A program made the translations under genes and the position numbers. From the NCBI RefSeq assembly GCF_010448835.1, contig NZ_CP048409.1:1054001-1118000 (forward strand): 64,000 bases of DNA. Reading direction: 5' to 3'. The notes beneath the pieces were generated by a model. The model did no database searches and had not been told where the DNA came from. It worked only from the letters and a program-made list of their open reading frames with translations. How positions within the stretch are numbered: position 1 is the first letter of the stretch; each line of letters begins with the position of its first letter. Of this stretch, positions 34,314 through 41,907 are shown piece by piece. Source of the stretch: Draconibacterium halophilum (GTDB lineage Bacteria; Bacteroidota; Bacteroidia; Bacteroidales; Prolixibacteraceae).

Positions 34314-35456
34314 CTATTTTTTAGGTCTGTCGAATTTGTTAATTACCGGGTAAGCATACAATTTCAGAAAACGTTCCTGAATGTCAGTTATCGGGAAATC
34401 GATATTCACCATGGCTTGCTCCACCATAATTTCAAATTTCTTTTGTTCTTCGCTGGTGTATCGATCTTTAAATCGGTGCTCCTGCATAAGCATGTCGTAG
34501 GCCACAAAATTGCTAGGCCACAGTTTAAAATTTTTGTAAATCTGGTCGTCGATCATTTCGGCCAGGCAACGAATGTAAGAATTACGTTGTTCGTTATTTT
34601 TTGCCAATTCAAAATGGGTTTCTATAGGTGTTCCAAAGGAAAAACGCATTCTCCCTTTTGGTGCGAACATTCCCATCGACATCGCTTTTAGGTCGTCTTT
34701 ACTTCGTTTCGATTCGCCGTAATGTTCTTTTTTTATTAATTCGCGAAGTTTGGCCAATCCACAAGGTTCAATCTCGTACGAAATGGATACCGGCACAATA
34801 TTTAATTCGTTAAATCCGTCCGATATGCCTCCTGTGTTACTCATGTTCAGCATTTTTAGAACACTGTCCTGTGTTTTGTCGTTCCCGTCTTTTGTACGGC
34901 CTTCGCGTTGAGCTATCCAAACCGACATTTTGTCTTCAGTAATGGACTTTCGGATAAAATGAGAGACCTTTTTTGATGCCATCATCAGTTCGCGTGGCGG
35001 CAAATTTCGTTTAATAACAAACGACCTGTTCAGCTTAACTGTATGTTCTATCCACTCGTATTGCAGCAGGTTGTCGCCAATGGCAATCTGGGTGGTGTTC
35101 ATCCCGTGCTCAAAAATGAGAAAATTTAATAAAGCGGCATCTAAAATAATATCGCGGTGGTTCGAAATAAACAGATAGGGCTTGGAATTGTCCAGCTTAT
35201 CCATTCCGGTAACTTTTAATCCGTCCGAAGTTTTGTCTACCAGCCAGTGCAAAAGATCGTAAATAAAAACGCCCTGAAGCTGTTTAACACTGCTTACCCG
35301 GCGCAACTGAAATTTTACCATTTCAACCTTTGGCCGGTTTTTAAACAAGAGATGCAGTACCCTGTCAAAGGTTTTATCCTTAACTAGTTTTCTGATCTTT
35401 GCTTTAACTTCTTTGTCGGTGTAGGGGCGAATATCATCAAAATTAATGTCTCGCAT
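34314..35456 (-). CDS. PlsC-like acyltransferase (LPLAT superfamily)
   Basis: The 380-residue protein has the glycerophospholipid acyltransferase core. Motif I is NHRDIILDAALLN, an NHxDxxxD variant near residue 98, and RSFVIKRNLPP follows. Motif III, WIAQREGRTKDGND near residue 200, matches the EGTRS-type block, and NIVPVSISYEIEP is motif IV. It resembles PlsB/PlsC-type enzymes that acylate glycerol-3-phosphate or lysophosphatidate; the exact acceptor is unclear. No signal peptide; it is probably a peripheral membrane protein. It ends the run of minus-strand envelope genes starting at 38353, 39 nt after the HhH/beta-barrel gene. Confidence 0.85.
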   Translation of the reverse strand: MRDINFDDIRPYTDKEVKAKIRKLVKDKTFDRVLHLLFKNRPKVEMVKFQLRRVSSVKQLQGVFIYDLLHWLVDKTSDGLKVTGMDKLDNSKPYLFISNHRDIILDAALLNFLIFEHGMNTTQIAIGDNLLQYEWIEHTVKLNRSFVIKRNLPPRELMMASKKVSHFIRKSITEDKMSVWIAQREGRTKDGNDKTQDSVLKMLNMSNTGGISDGFNELNIVPVSISYEIEPCGLAKLRELIKKEHYGESKRSKDDLKAMSMGMFAPKGRMRFSFGTPIETHFELAKNNEQRNSYIRCLAEMIDDQIYKNFKLWPSNFVAYDMLMQEHRFKDRYTSEEQKKFEIMVEQAMVNIDFPITDIQERFLKLYAYPVINKFDRPKK

Positions 35457-35495
35457 TATTTATAATTTTAACCCGACAAAGTAAGGTATTCAAAA

Positions 35496-37538
35496 TCAGA
35501 ATTTCAACCTCAATTGGAATTTTAACTCCGTTTTGTGGTGTCCTGTTATCTCGTTGTAGCCGGAACTTATGGTTTCACGGTCGGTCCACCACGTATTAGC
35601 CAGCTTTAGCCAGCACTCAATCTTTTTCGCCGGCTGGTATTTTAAATTGATATAATTTCTTATTCCCTTCCCGTAATAGGCAGGAATGGAAAAAGCATAA
35701 AGAATGTCGTTTTCGTACGCATAAATACGGCTGTTATAGCTTTTGGTATGAAACCAGGCCAGTCGTGCCGCAAGGTTCAACGGAAATTGTTTGGGCTTAA
35801 ACTGGATGTCCTGGAAAAGCAGAAATCCGTTCTCACTATTCTCGCCTTTATAATAAACATGCTCGGCACGTGTTTTTAGCAAGATTGTTTCCGATATCTG
35901 AAACTGTGTATGAAAGCGCATTTTCTGAACGCGTTCTGGCAGATTGATATAGCGCCCATCGTTCTTGAATTTTTGATCTTTCTCCTCATTTTTAAAACGT
36001 AGGTAGGCGGTAATCTTTTCGCTGATCTGAAAATCTGCTTGTGTAAAAATATCCCACGAACGTGCAGGGCTGGCAGTGGAGTAGTTAAACCATTCTGATT
36101 GATAAACATCGGAATAGGCTGAAAGCTTAACAAATTTGGCCGGTAAAAGACGCACCCCAAAATAAAGTCCTGATTCGTTGCTGATGTTACTTCCTTCGGC
36201 CATCGTATTGGCCCAAAAAGCGTGGTAATCTTTATCGAAATGACGAAACAATGCCGAAAATGCCAATTGGTCGTTAACATGTACAATTGCTCCCTGTGTA
36301 ACTGCTTTTCCTTTTGATTTTGATAGGGCAGCCTCGCCAAAAAGCGTATAGTTATTTTTGTTAAAAAGGTAATCGGCACCGACGGTATAATTATCGGTCC
36401 CTTGGAAACGAAATTTGTTGTAAAGCCGTTCGCTGCGAATAAATGGTTTGTCGAAATGTTGATATACAACGGTTACCCCAAGTTTAAGGTATTTAAAATG
36501 ATGGGTAAAAACTCCGCCGGCATTGGTAAAATTTACCGTTTTTTCATCGGCAATTTCGCTGTCGGTGCGATGATAACCCGAAGTTTGCAAACTGGAGAAA
36601 TGGTTTACTTCTGCATCCTTATAAACCAGGTTGCCATCGGCATTTTTGCGCGAATAGAATAGACTGAATCGTGAATTACCCAATTTTACGGTTCCGGCCG
36701 CCCCTCTGAAAAAGAAATTCTCATCCACAGAAGTGTAGCCCCGAACTCCCTGGCCGGTTTTTGTGATTCCCAAAACATTTTGCGATTTCCCGTTGGTGTA
36801 GCCTTGCCATAATACCAAACCCTGGCCGGTTCTAACAAGGTAGTCGCCGACCGAAATTTTTTCAAAAGTGCTATTGATTTTGAAACTAACATGCCCCGAA
36901 TAGTAATCGAAACCACTTTTGTTAGAACCTTTAAAGAATGCTTCGCCGGGATCTTTCTCGGCCGTTATGCCAATAGAAAGTTTGTCATTGGCCCTAAAAT
37001 TATAGCGCGTGTAATAGCGAAATCGGTTTCCTTCGTAAGGTGTGGTGTTATCGTCTTTTGTTTTGTATCCGCGTGCTTTCTGTAAATTACCCAGCGTTCG
37101 AATTAGCAATTGGTTATCGGCATATTTTAGCTGTTGTTTTAATGTTTGTTGTTCCTGTTCTTCGGGGCCAAATACAATAAAATACTGCAATTTTTGCAGC
37201 AAATCAGGTGAAAACCCATCAATGGTTTTTAGTTCGTAAATAGAATATACAGGGCCGTAAGTGTCAGTATATTCAAGTAATTTTTGAATTTGTATTTCAT
37301 TTAACAAATAGAGCCGTGCCAATTCTGTGGTGCTTGTTGCGTTAATATTAACGGGATGTTCAAGAAAATACTCCAGATCCTCAATAATTAAGGCCGCATC
37401 AGTGCCTTCTTCAATTTTATCGAGATGCGATTCCAAAATCGATTCAATCAATTTATCGGGCGAGTTATTTTGCGCCGATGCCGCCAAAAATGTAAGCTCA
37501 AGTAACATGAAAATTATATGTTTGGCAATGCGTGTCAT
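35496..37538 (-). CDS. Helix-hairpin-helix outer-membrane beta-barrel protein
   Basis: The 680-residue protein has a signal peptide (residues 1-22, ending AASAQ). ComEA-like helix-hairpin-helix repeats occupy residues about 50-125: HPVNINATSTTELARLYLLN, then YSIYELKTIDGFSPDLLQKL. The rest is aromatic, beta-strand rich (RYYTRYNFRANDKLSIGITA and similar) and ends in a short strand, KTELKFQLRLKF, with terminal Phe, typical of outer-membrane barrels. Bacteroidota proteins with this layout are known but not functionally defined. The HhH part could bind DNA or another ligand in the periplasm; that is speculation. The ATG overlaps the previous gene by 4 bp (ATGA), so the two are coupled. Confidence 0.8.
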   Translation of the reverse strand: MTRIAKHIIFMLLELTFLAASAQNNSPDKLIESILESHLDKIEEGTDAALIIEDLEYFLEHPVNINATSTTELARLYLLNEIQIQKLLEYTDTYGPVYSIYELKTIDGFSPDLLQKLQYFIVFGPEEQEQQTLKQQLKYADNQLLIRTLGNLQKARGYKTKDDNTTPYEGNRFRYYTRYNFRANDKLSIGITAEKDPGEAFFKGSNKSGFDYYSGHVSFKINSTFEKISVGDYLVRTGQGLVLWQGYTNGKSQNVLGITKTGQGVRGYTSVDENFFFRGAAGTVKLGNSRFSLFYSRKNADGNLVYKDAEVNHFSSLQTSGYHRTDSEIADEKTVNFTNAGGVFTHHFKYLKLGVTVVYQHFDKPFIRSERLYNKFRFQGTDNYTVGADYLFNKNNYTLFGEAALSKSKGKAVTQGAIVHVNDQLAFSALFRHFDKDYHAFWANTMAEGSNISNESGLYFGVRLLPAKFVKLSAYSDVYQSEWFNYSTASPARSWDIFTQADFQISEKITAYLRFKNEEKDQKFKNDGRYINLPERVQKMRFHTQFQISETILLKTRAEHVYYKGENSENGFLLFQDIQFKPKQFPLNLAARLAWFHTKSYNSRIYAYENDILYAFSIPAYYGKGIRNYINLKYQPAKKIECWLKLANTWWTDRETISSGYNEITGHHKTELKFQLRLKF

Positions 37539-38353
37539 TTAAGATTGTATTGAATGGAAACCGAGGGTGTAAATCCTAAATTTCCATGGTAACTAAATGC
37601 AATATCTGTGCTGATATTTTTAAAAATGTAGCCAATTCCGGCAGTATATTGAACCGGCCGTCCCGAAATCCCAAAGCGAAAGGCCAGATTTTCAAGTGGC
37701 ATAAATTCCAGTCCGCTTTTTATTAAAACATCCCGCTCCGATTCTTTTTGTGTTTCAAAGCTCACCAGCACATGCTGGTCGAAAGCATAGTGTGCACCAA
37801 GCCTGTAAATCGATGGGAGTTTTGTTTTTTCTTCGCGATAATTGTAGCCGTTTTTAACCGGATTAAAGGAGTGAACGCCTAATGTAATTTTCTCGGTAAG
37901 CTTATAACTTGCCCCGATTTCAAACGTAAGAAACGAAAAAGCATCCGCATTTTCCGGCATACGTTCTGCGAAATAATCGAATTGGATAGAAGCGTTAAGA
38001 CGTTCAGAAAGTGGCTTGGCATAGGCAAGGCCCAGTTTATGCGCTTTAAAAATGCCCTTTCCAAATTGGTAAAAACTTAATCCGAAAGTTCCGGTGTTGG
38101 TTGGCAAAACAATACTTGATGCCGCCAATTCAAATTCATCAATTCCGAATTTTGATTCGTAAAATATTCCGGCGGAAAAATTGTTGAGTTGCGCTAATGT
38201 TGCCTGGTTATGAAAAGTGCTCCAGCTATCGGGAATGGATACAAAAGCATTTGATAGCGCAACAGAACGTGCACCTCCTGTGTAATTTTGAGAGGAGGCT
38301 ACCGAAGCGATTATGGTAAAGCACGCCAACAGTATGTAAAAGGGTTTATGCAT
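37535..38353 (-). CDS. PorV/PorQ-like outer-membrane beta-barrel protein
   Basis: The 272-residue protein has a signal peptide (FYILLACFTIIASVASSQ, residues 5-22). A PorV/UPF0164-type start to the mature protein follows (GGARSVALSNAFVSIPDSWS), then FHNQATLAQL, the 'N-Q/P-A' motif of this family. Alternating beta-strands run to a C-terminal strand, SVSIQYNLK. PorV-like proteins help T9SS substrates leave the outer-membrane pore; whether this one does is inference. The ATG follows a terminator hairpin and its T tract with no spacer. It is coupled to the HhH barrel gene by a 4-bp overlap. Confidence 0.7.
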   Translation of the reverse strand: MHKPFYILLACFTIIASVASSQNYTGGARSVALSNAFVSIPDSWSTFHNQATLAQLNNFSAGIFYESKFGIDEFELAASSIVLPTNTGTFGLSFYQFGKGIFKAHKLGLAYAKPLSERLNASIQFDYFAERMPENADAFSFLTFEIGASYKLTEKITLGVHSFNPVKNGYNYREEKTKLPSIYRLGAHYAFDQHVLVSFETQKESERDVLIKSGLEFMPLENLAFRFGISGRPVQYTAGIGYIFKNISTDIAFSYHGNLGFTPSVSIQYNLK

Positions 38354-38384
38354 AAAAAAAGAGGTATTGATTAAATACCTCTTT
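38354..38384 (-). terminator. purE terminator (or attenuator) touching the next start codon
   Basis: AATACCTCTTT (38374-38384) pairs perfectly with AAAGAGGTATT (38358-38368) around a five-base loop. On the minus strand a run of T leads straight into the ATG at 38353. Confidence 0.85.
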
Positions 38385-38413
38385 AAAATTAAGTAAAATA
38401 TTTTTAACTACAA

Positions 38414-38920
38414 TTAGTTTGTTTTAAATCTGTACTTTACCTCCGATAACTCCTGGTTGGCTTTTACAATTTTTTGTTTCAGGTTTTCTTTGTAAGTAAC
38501 CAGTTTGTTCATTAGTTCTTCGTCTCCGGTGGCCATCATTTGAGTAGCTAAAATAGCCGCATTCATTGATCCGTTAACTGCAACAGTAGCAACTGGAATA
38601 CCCGGAGGCATTTGCAGAATAGCAAGAATAGAATCAAACCCCGACAGGCTGGCGTTAATCGGAACACCAATTACAGGAACCGGGGTCATTGCAGCAATTA
38701 CACCCGGTAAGTGAGCAGCCATTCCGGCACCGGCAATAATAACTTTTATTCCGCGGTCTTTGGCTCCTTTGGCAAAGCTTTCTACCTCTTCCGGAGTACG
38801 ATGTGCCGATAGCGCATTGATCTCGAAAGGAATTTCAAACTCATCGAACAATTTGGCCGCTTTTTCCATCACGCTTAAATCGGATGTGCTGCCCATAATA
38901 ATACTAACTTTTGGAGTCAT
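38414..38920 (-). CDS. purE: N5-carboxyaminoimidazole ribonucleotide mutase PurE
   Basis: The 168-residue enzyme moves the carboxyl group of N5-CAIR to form CAIR in purine synthesis. Signatures are VSIIMGSTSDLSVMEKAAKL at the N-terminus, the SAHRTPE loop at about 40-46 and IIAGAGMAAHLPGVIAAMTP. The active-site region GVPINASLSGFDSILAILQM and the segment PPGIPVATVAVNGSMNAAIL follow. The SAHRT and AGxAAHLPG pattern fits class I bacterial PurE. It is divergent from hpt, so purine synthesis and salvage genes face each other across 88 bp. Confidence 0.97.
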   Translation of the reverse strand: MTPKVSIIMGSTSDLSVMEKAAKLFDEFEIPFEINALSAHRTPEEVESFAKGAKDRGIKVIIAGAGMAAHLPGVIAAMTPVPVIGVPINASLSGFDSILAILQMPPGIPVATVAVNGSMNAAILATQMMATGDEELMNKLVTYKENLKQKIVKANQELSEVKYRFKTN

Positions 38921-39008
38921 GTTTTATAATTTATTTGTTACTTTGTATCTTTTTATTTTCAGCACGAAAATACAGCAAATTAGCAATTAATAAAAATCAA
39001 AACCACAT

Positions 39009-39548
39009 ATGAAGAAGGTTAAAATTCTGGATAAAGAATTTGAGTTATTTATTCCATATGAGAAGATTCGTTCAGTTGTTGAGCAAATGGCTGAAACAAT
39101 GAATAAGGAGTTGGCAGGCAAAGACCCGCTTTTTCTTTGTATATTAAACGGTTCGTTTATGTTTGCCGCCGAATTATTCAAGCGTATCGACTTTGTAGAG
39201 TCGGAGATTTCGTTTGTAAAACTGGCTTCGTATCAGGGCGATTCAACAACCGGAAGAGTGAAACATCTGATCGGGTTGAATGAAGAAATTGAAGGACGAA
39301 CCGTAGTGATTCTGGAAGATATTGTTGATACGGGAATTACCATCAACAATATTATGGAGCAACTGGAACTAATGAAGCCCAAAGAAGTGCAGGTAGCCAC
39401 CTTGTTATTAAAACCGGATGCGCTTCAGAAAGAAGTAGATCTTAAATATGTGGGAATGGAGATCCCGAATGATTTTATCGTAGGTTACGGACTTGACTAC
39501 GACGGCTACGGTAGAAATCTGATCGATATTTACACGGTAGTAAAATAA
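39009..39548 (+). CDS. hpt: Hypoxanthine phosphoribosyltransferase
   Basis: The 179-residue enzyme salvages hypoxanthine/guanine with PRPP. The PRPP-binding motif is VVILEDIVDTGITINNIM (about 100-117). ILNGSFMFAAELFKRI and SYQGDSTTGRV are the other conserved segments, and the C-terminal IPNDFIVGYGLDYDGYGRNL is diagnostic of HPRT. It lies 16 nt upstream of adk in the same direction, so purine salvage and nucleotide interconversion are linked. Confidence 0.96.
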   Translation: MKKVKILDKEFELFIPYEKIRSVVEQMAETMNKELAGKDPLFLCILNGSFMFAAELFKRIDFVESEISFVKLASYQGDSTTGRVKHLIGLNEEIEGRTVVILEDIVDTGITINNIMEQLELMKPKEVQVATLLLKPDALQKEVDLKYVGMEIPNDFIVGYGLDYDGYGRNLIDIYTVVK

Positions 39549-39564
39549 AAAATAACCAAAAACT

Positions 39565-40137
39565 ATGTTGAATCTCGTATTGTTTGGCCCACCGGGGGCA
39601 GGAAAAGGAACCCAGGCCGAATTTCTTACTAATTCATTTGAATTGATCCACTTATCGACCGGCGATTTGCTACGAAGCGAAATTGCCGAAGAAACCCCTC
39701 TGGGAAAGGAAGCAAAAAACTTTATGGATAAAGGCGAGTTGGTTCCCGATGAAGTGGTGATTGGAATGATAAAAAGTAAACTTGACGCAAACAAAGATGC
39801 GAAAGGTTTTATTTTCGACGGATTTCCACGTACCGTTGATCAGGCGAAAGCGCTGGATGTTTTGCTGAACGACAATGGAACACCAATCTCGGGAATGCTT
39901 TGCCTGCAGGTTGAGAAGCAGGAATTGATCGATCGTTTGTTAAGCCGCGGAAAAGTTTCGGGCCGTTCCGACGATCAAAACCAATCGATTATTGAAAACC
40001 GCATTGCAGTTTACACCGAAAAAACACTTCCTTTAATTGAATACTACAAACCGCAGGGTAAACATTTCGATGTTAATGGAATGGGAACTATTGAGGAAAT
40101 TGCAGGTAGATTAAAAGACGTTGTAGAAAAATTATAA
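39565..40137 (+). CDS. adk: Adenylate kinase, short-lid form
   Basis: The 190-residue enzyme interconverts ATP + AMP and 2 ADP. The P-loop is LFGPPGAGKGTQ. AMP-binding segments are STGDLLRSEIAEETPLG and GFIFDGFPRTVDQAKALD. The LID region, RGKVSGRSDDQNQSIIENRI, is the short version without the zinc-finger insertion of long-form enzymes, typical for Bacteroidota. It follows hpt by 16 nt. A terminator follows 11 nt after the stop, isolating the hpt-adk pair from obg. Confidence 0.97.
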   Translation: MLNLVLFGPPGAGKGTQAEFLTNSFELIHLSTGDLLRSEIAEETPLGKEAKNFMDKGELVPDEVVIGMIKSKLDANKDAKGFIFDGFPRTVDQAKALDVLLNDNGTPISGMLCLQVEKQELIDRLLSRGKVSGRSDDQNQSIIENRIAVYTEKTLPLIEYYKPQGKHFDVNGMGTIEEIAGRLKDVVEKL

Positions 40138-40148
40138 CATCGATAGGT

Positions 40149-40189
40149 AAGTGAGAAGTTTGCCACATGGCAGGTTTCTCACTTTTTTT
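40149..40189 (+). terminator. Terminator between adk and obg
   Basis: AAGTGAGAA pairs with TTCTCACTT, with an inner TGCC/GGCA stem around the loop ACAT, then a T run. The GTG at 40151, the first possible in-frame start of the obg ORF, lies inside the stem, which argues against it. Confidence 0.85.
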
Positions 40190-40225
40190 ACTTGTATATT
40201 ACAGAAAACGAACAGGAAAAATCAG

Positions 40226-41215
40226 ATGGCAGAGACCAATTTTGTTGATTACGTAAGAATTCATTGTCAGTCGGGTAACGGAGGTTCCGGCTCAGCGCAT
40301 TTGCGCAGAGAGAAATTTGTTGCCAAAGGAGGTCCCGATGGAGGCGATGGTGGTCGTGGTGGCCATGTTATTCTTGTGGGCAATGAGCAAATGTGGACAC
40401 TGTTACATTTGAAGTTCCGCAAACATATTAAGGCTGGTCACGGAGATCCGGGGGGGAAACAACGCAGTAAAGGCGCCGATGGCGAGGATGTATACGTGGA
40501 GGTGCCACTGGGTACGGTTGCCCGCGATGTGGAAACCGGCGAATTCCTGTTTGAAATTACAAAGCACGGCGAAGAGCAAGTGCTGCTGGAGGGTGGTAGA
40601 GGTGGCCTGGGAAACGACCATTTTAAAACCTCGACCCATCAGACTCCACGATTTGCACAGCCCGGCGAAGAAGGCGAAGAAGGCTGGAAAATTCTGGAGC
40701 TAAAAGTGCTGGCCGATGTTGGTTTGGTTGGCTTCCCGAGTGCCGGGAAATCTACACTTTTATCGGTAGTTTCTGCGGCAAAACCAAAAATTGCTGATTA
40801 CCCGTTTACTACCCTGGTGCCTAATTTAGGCATTGTGGGGCATCGCGAAAAACGATCGTTTGTAATGGCTGATATTCCGGGAATAATTGAAGGCGCGCAC
40901 GAAGGTAAAGGCTTGGGGCTTCGTTTTTTAAGGCACATCGAGCGTAACTCGATGTTGTTATTTATGGTGCCGGCAGATAGTAAAGATCACCTGAATGAAT
41001 ATAAGGTATTGCTCAACGAACTGGAGAAATATAATCCTGAATTACTCGATAAACAGCGATTTTTAACCATCAGTAAAGCAGATATGCTGGATGAAGAACT
41101 GATGCAGGAAATCAGTAGTGAGCTGGGCGAAACTCCGCACATGTTTTTTTCGGCAGTATCCGGACTAAATATTCTACCACTTAAAGACCGAATCTGGGAA
41201 ATTTTAAATAGTTAA
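40226..41215 (+). CDS. obg: GTPase Obg/CgtA
   Basis: The 329-residue protein starts at the ATG at 40226 (MAETNFVDYVRIHCQSGNGG). Obg is a ribosome-associated GTPase in 50S assembly and stress control. The glycine-rich Obg fold (1-158) has GNGGSGSAHLRREKFVAKGG and GGDGGRGGHVIL. The G domain has P-loop GFPSAGKSTLL, switch region YPFTTLVPNLGIV, G3 DIPGIIEGAHEGKGLGLRFL, and a slightly unusual G4, TISKADM, in place of NKxD. The C-terminal extension seen in some Obg proteins is lacking. The stop shares one base with the ATG of the PAP2 gene. Confidence 0.95.
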   Translation: MAETNFVDYVRIHCQSGNGGSGSAHLRREKFVAKGGPDGGDGGRGGHVILVGNEQMWTLLHLKFRKHIKAGHGDPGGKQRSKGADGEDVYVEVPLGTVARDVETGEFLFEITKHGEEQVLLEGGRGGLGNDHFKTSTHQTPRFAQPGEEGEEGWKILELKVLADVGLVGFPSAGKSTLLSVVSAAKPKIADYPFTTLVPNLGIVGHREKRSFVMADIPGIIEGAHEGKGLGLRFLRHIERNSMLLFMVPADSKDHLNEYKVLLNELEKYNPELLDKQRFLTISKADMLDEELMQEISSELGETPHMFFSAVSGLNILPLKDRIWEILNS

Positions 41216-41907
41216 TGGAAATATTGCAACGAATACTGGAGCTGGATAAAGATTTGTTTTTATTCCTCAATGGATTACACAGCGATTTTTGGGATCCCAT
41301 TATGGTGATGGTAACCCGCCAGGAAATATGGATTCCGTTTTTTGCCAGCATTCTATTTTTTATTGTCAAGAATTATCGAAGCAAAACCTTGCTGATTCTT
41401 ATCACCCTGGCGATTTTAATTGCAGTTACCGATCAGTTTTCAGGATTAATAAAAGATACTTTTCAGCGTTTGCGGCCGGTGCACGATCCTGCAATCGCGC
41501 AATTGGTTCATATGGTAATGGGCAAAGGCGGATCTTTTGGTTTTGTTTCGGCTCATGCCGCTAATTCTGTTGCTCTTTTAGTGCTAATTTCCCGGATATT
41601 TAAAAGCCGCGGGTATTATTTTTTAATGCTGACTTGGGTGCTTGTGTTTTGTTATTCGCGTATTTATGTAGGGGTGCATTATCCTCTCGATCTTATTTGT
41701 GGTGGACTTGTCGGCTGGCTAATTGGTTGGGGGCTGTACAAGCTTATGATGTTTGTCGAAAACCATTTCTTTTTTGGGCGTTCGCCAAAAATTGAAAAAA
41801 CGGCAATTTCAACAAAAGATACCGGTACTATGGTTTTAGTATTCTCGGTATTAGTAAGCACTTTTTTTATTGCTGTCTTCATCCTTCGCCATTATAATCT
41901 TTTATAA
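41215..41907 (+). CDS. PAP2-family membrane phosphatase
   Basis: The 230-residue integral membrane protein has five to six hydrophobic helices. The three-part PAP2 signature is present: KDTFQRLRP (motif 1), SAHAANSVAL (motif 2; the usual PSGH reads VSAHA here) and SRIYVGVHYPLDLICGG (motif 3). Such enzymes dephosphorylate lipid phosphates such as phosphatidic acid, phosphatidylglycerophosphate or undecaprenyl pyrophosphate. The active site faces the periplasm. An unusual final transmembrane segment follows a cytoplasmic-looking loop (about residues 180-200). It is translationally coupled to obg (TAATG) and followed immediately by the MutS-like gene with no spacer. Confidence 0.9.
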   Translation: MEILQRILELDKDLFLFLNGLHSDFWDPIMVMVTRQEIWIPFFASILFFIVKNYRSKTLLILITLAILIAVTDQFSGLIKDTFQRLRPVHDPAIAQLVHMVMGKGGSFGFVSAHAANSVALLVLISRIFKSRGYYFLMLTWVLVFCYSRIYVGVHYPLDLICGGLVGWLIGWGLYKLMMFVENHFFFGRSPKIEKTAISTKDTGTMVLVFSVLVSTFFIAVFILRHYNLL

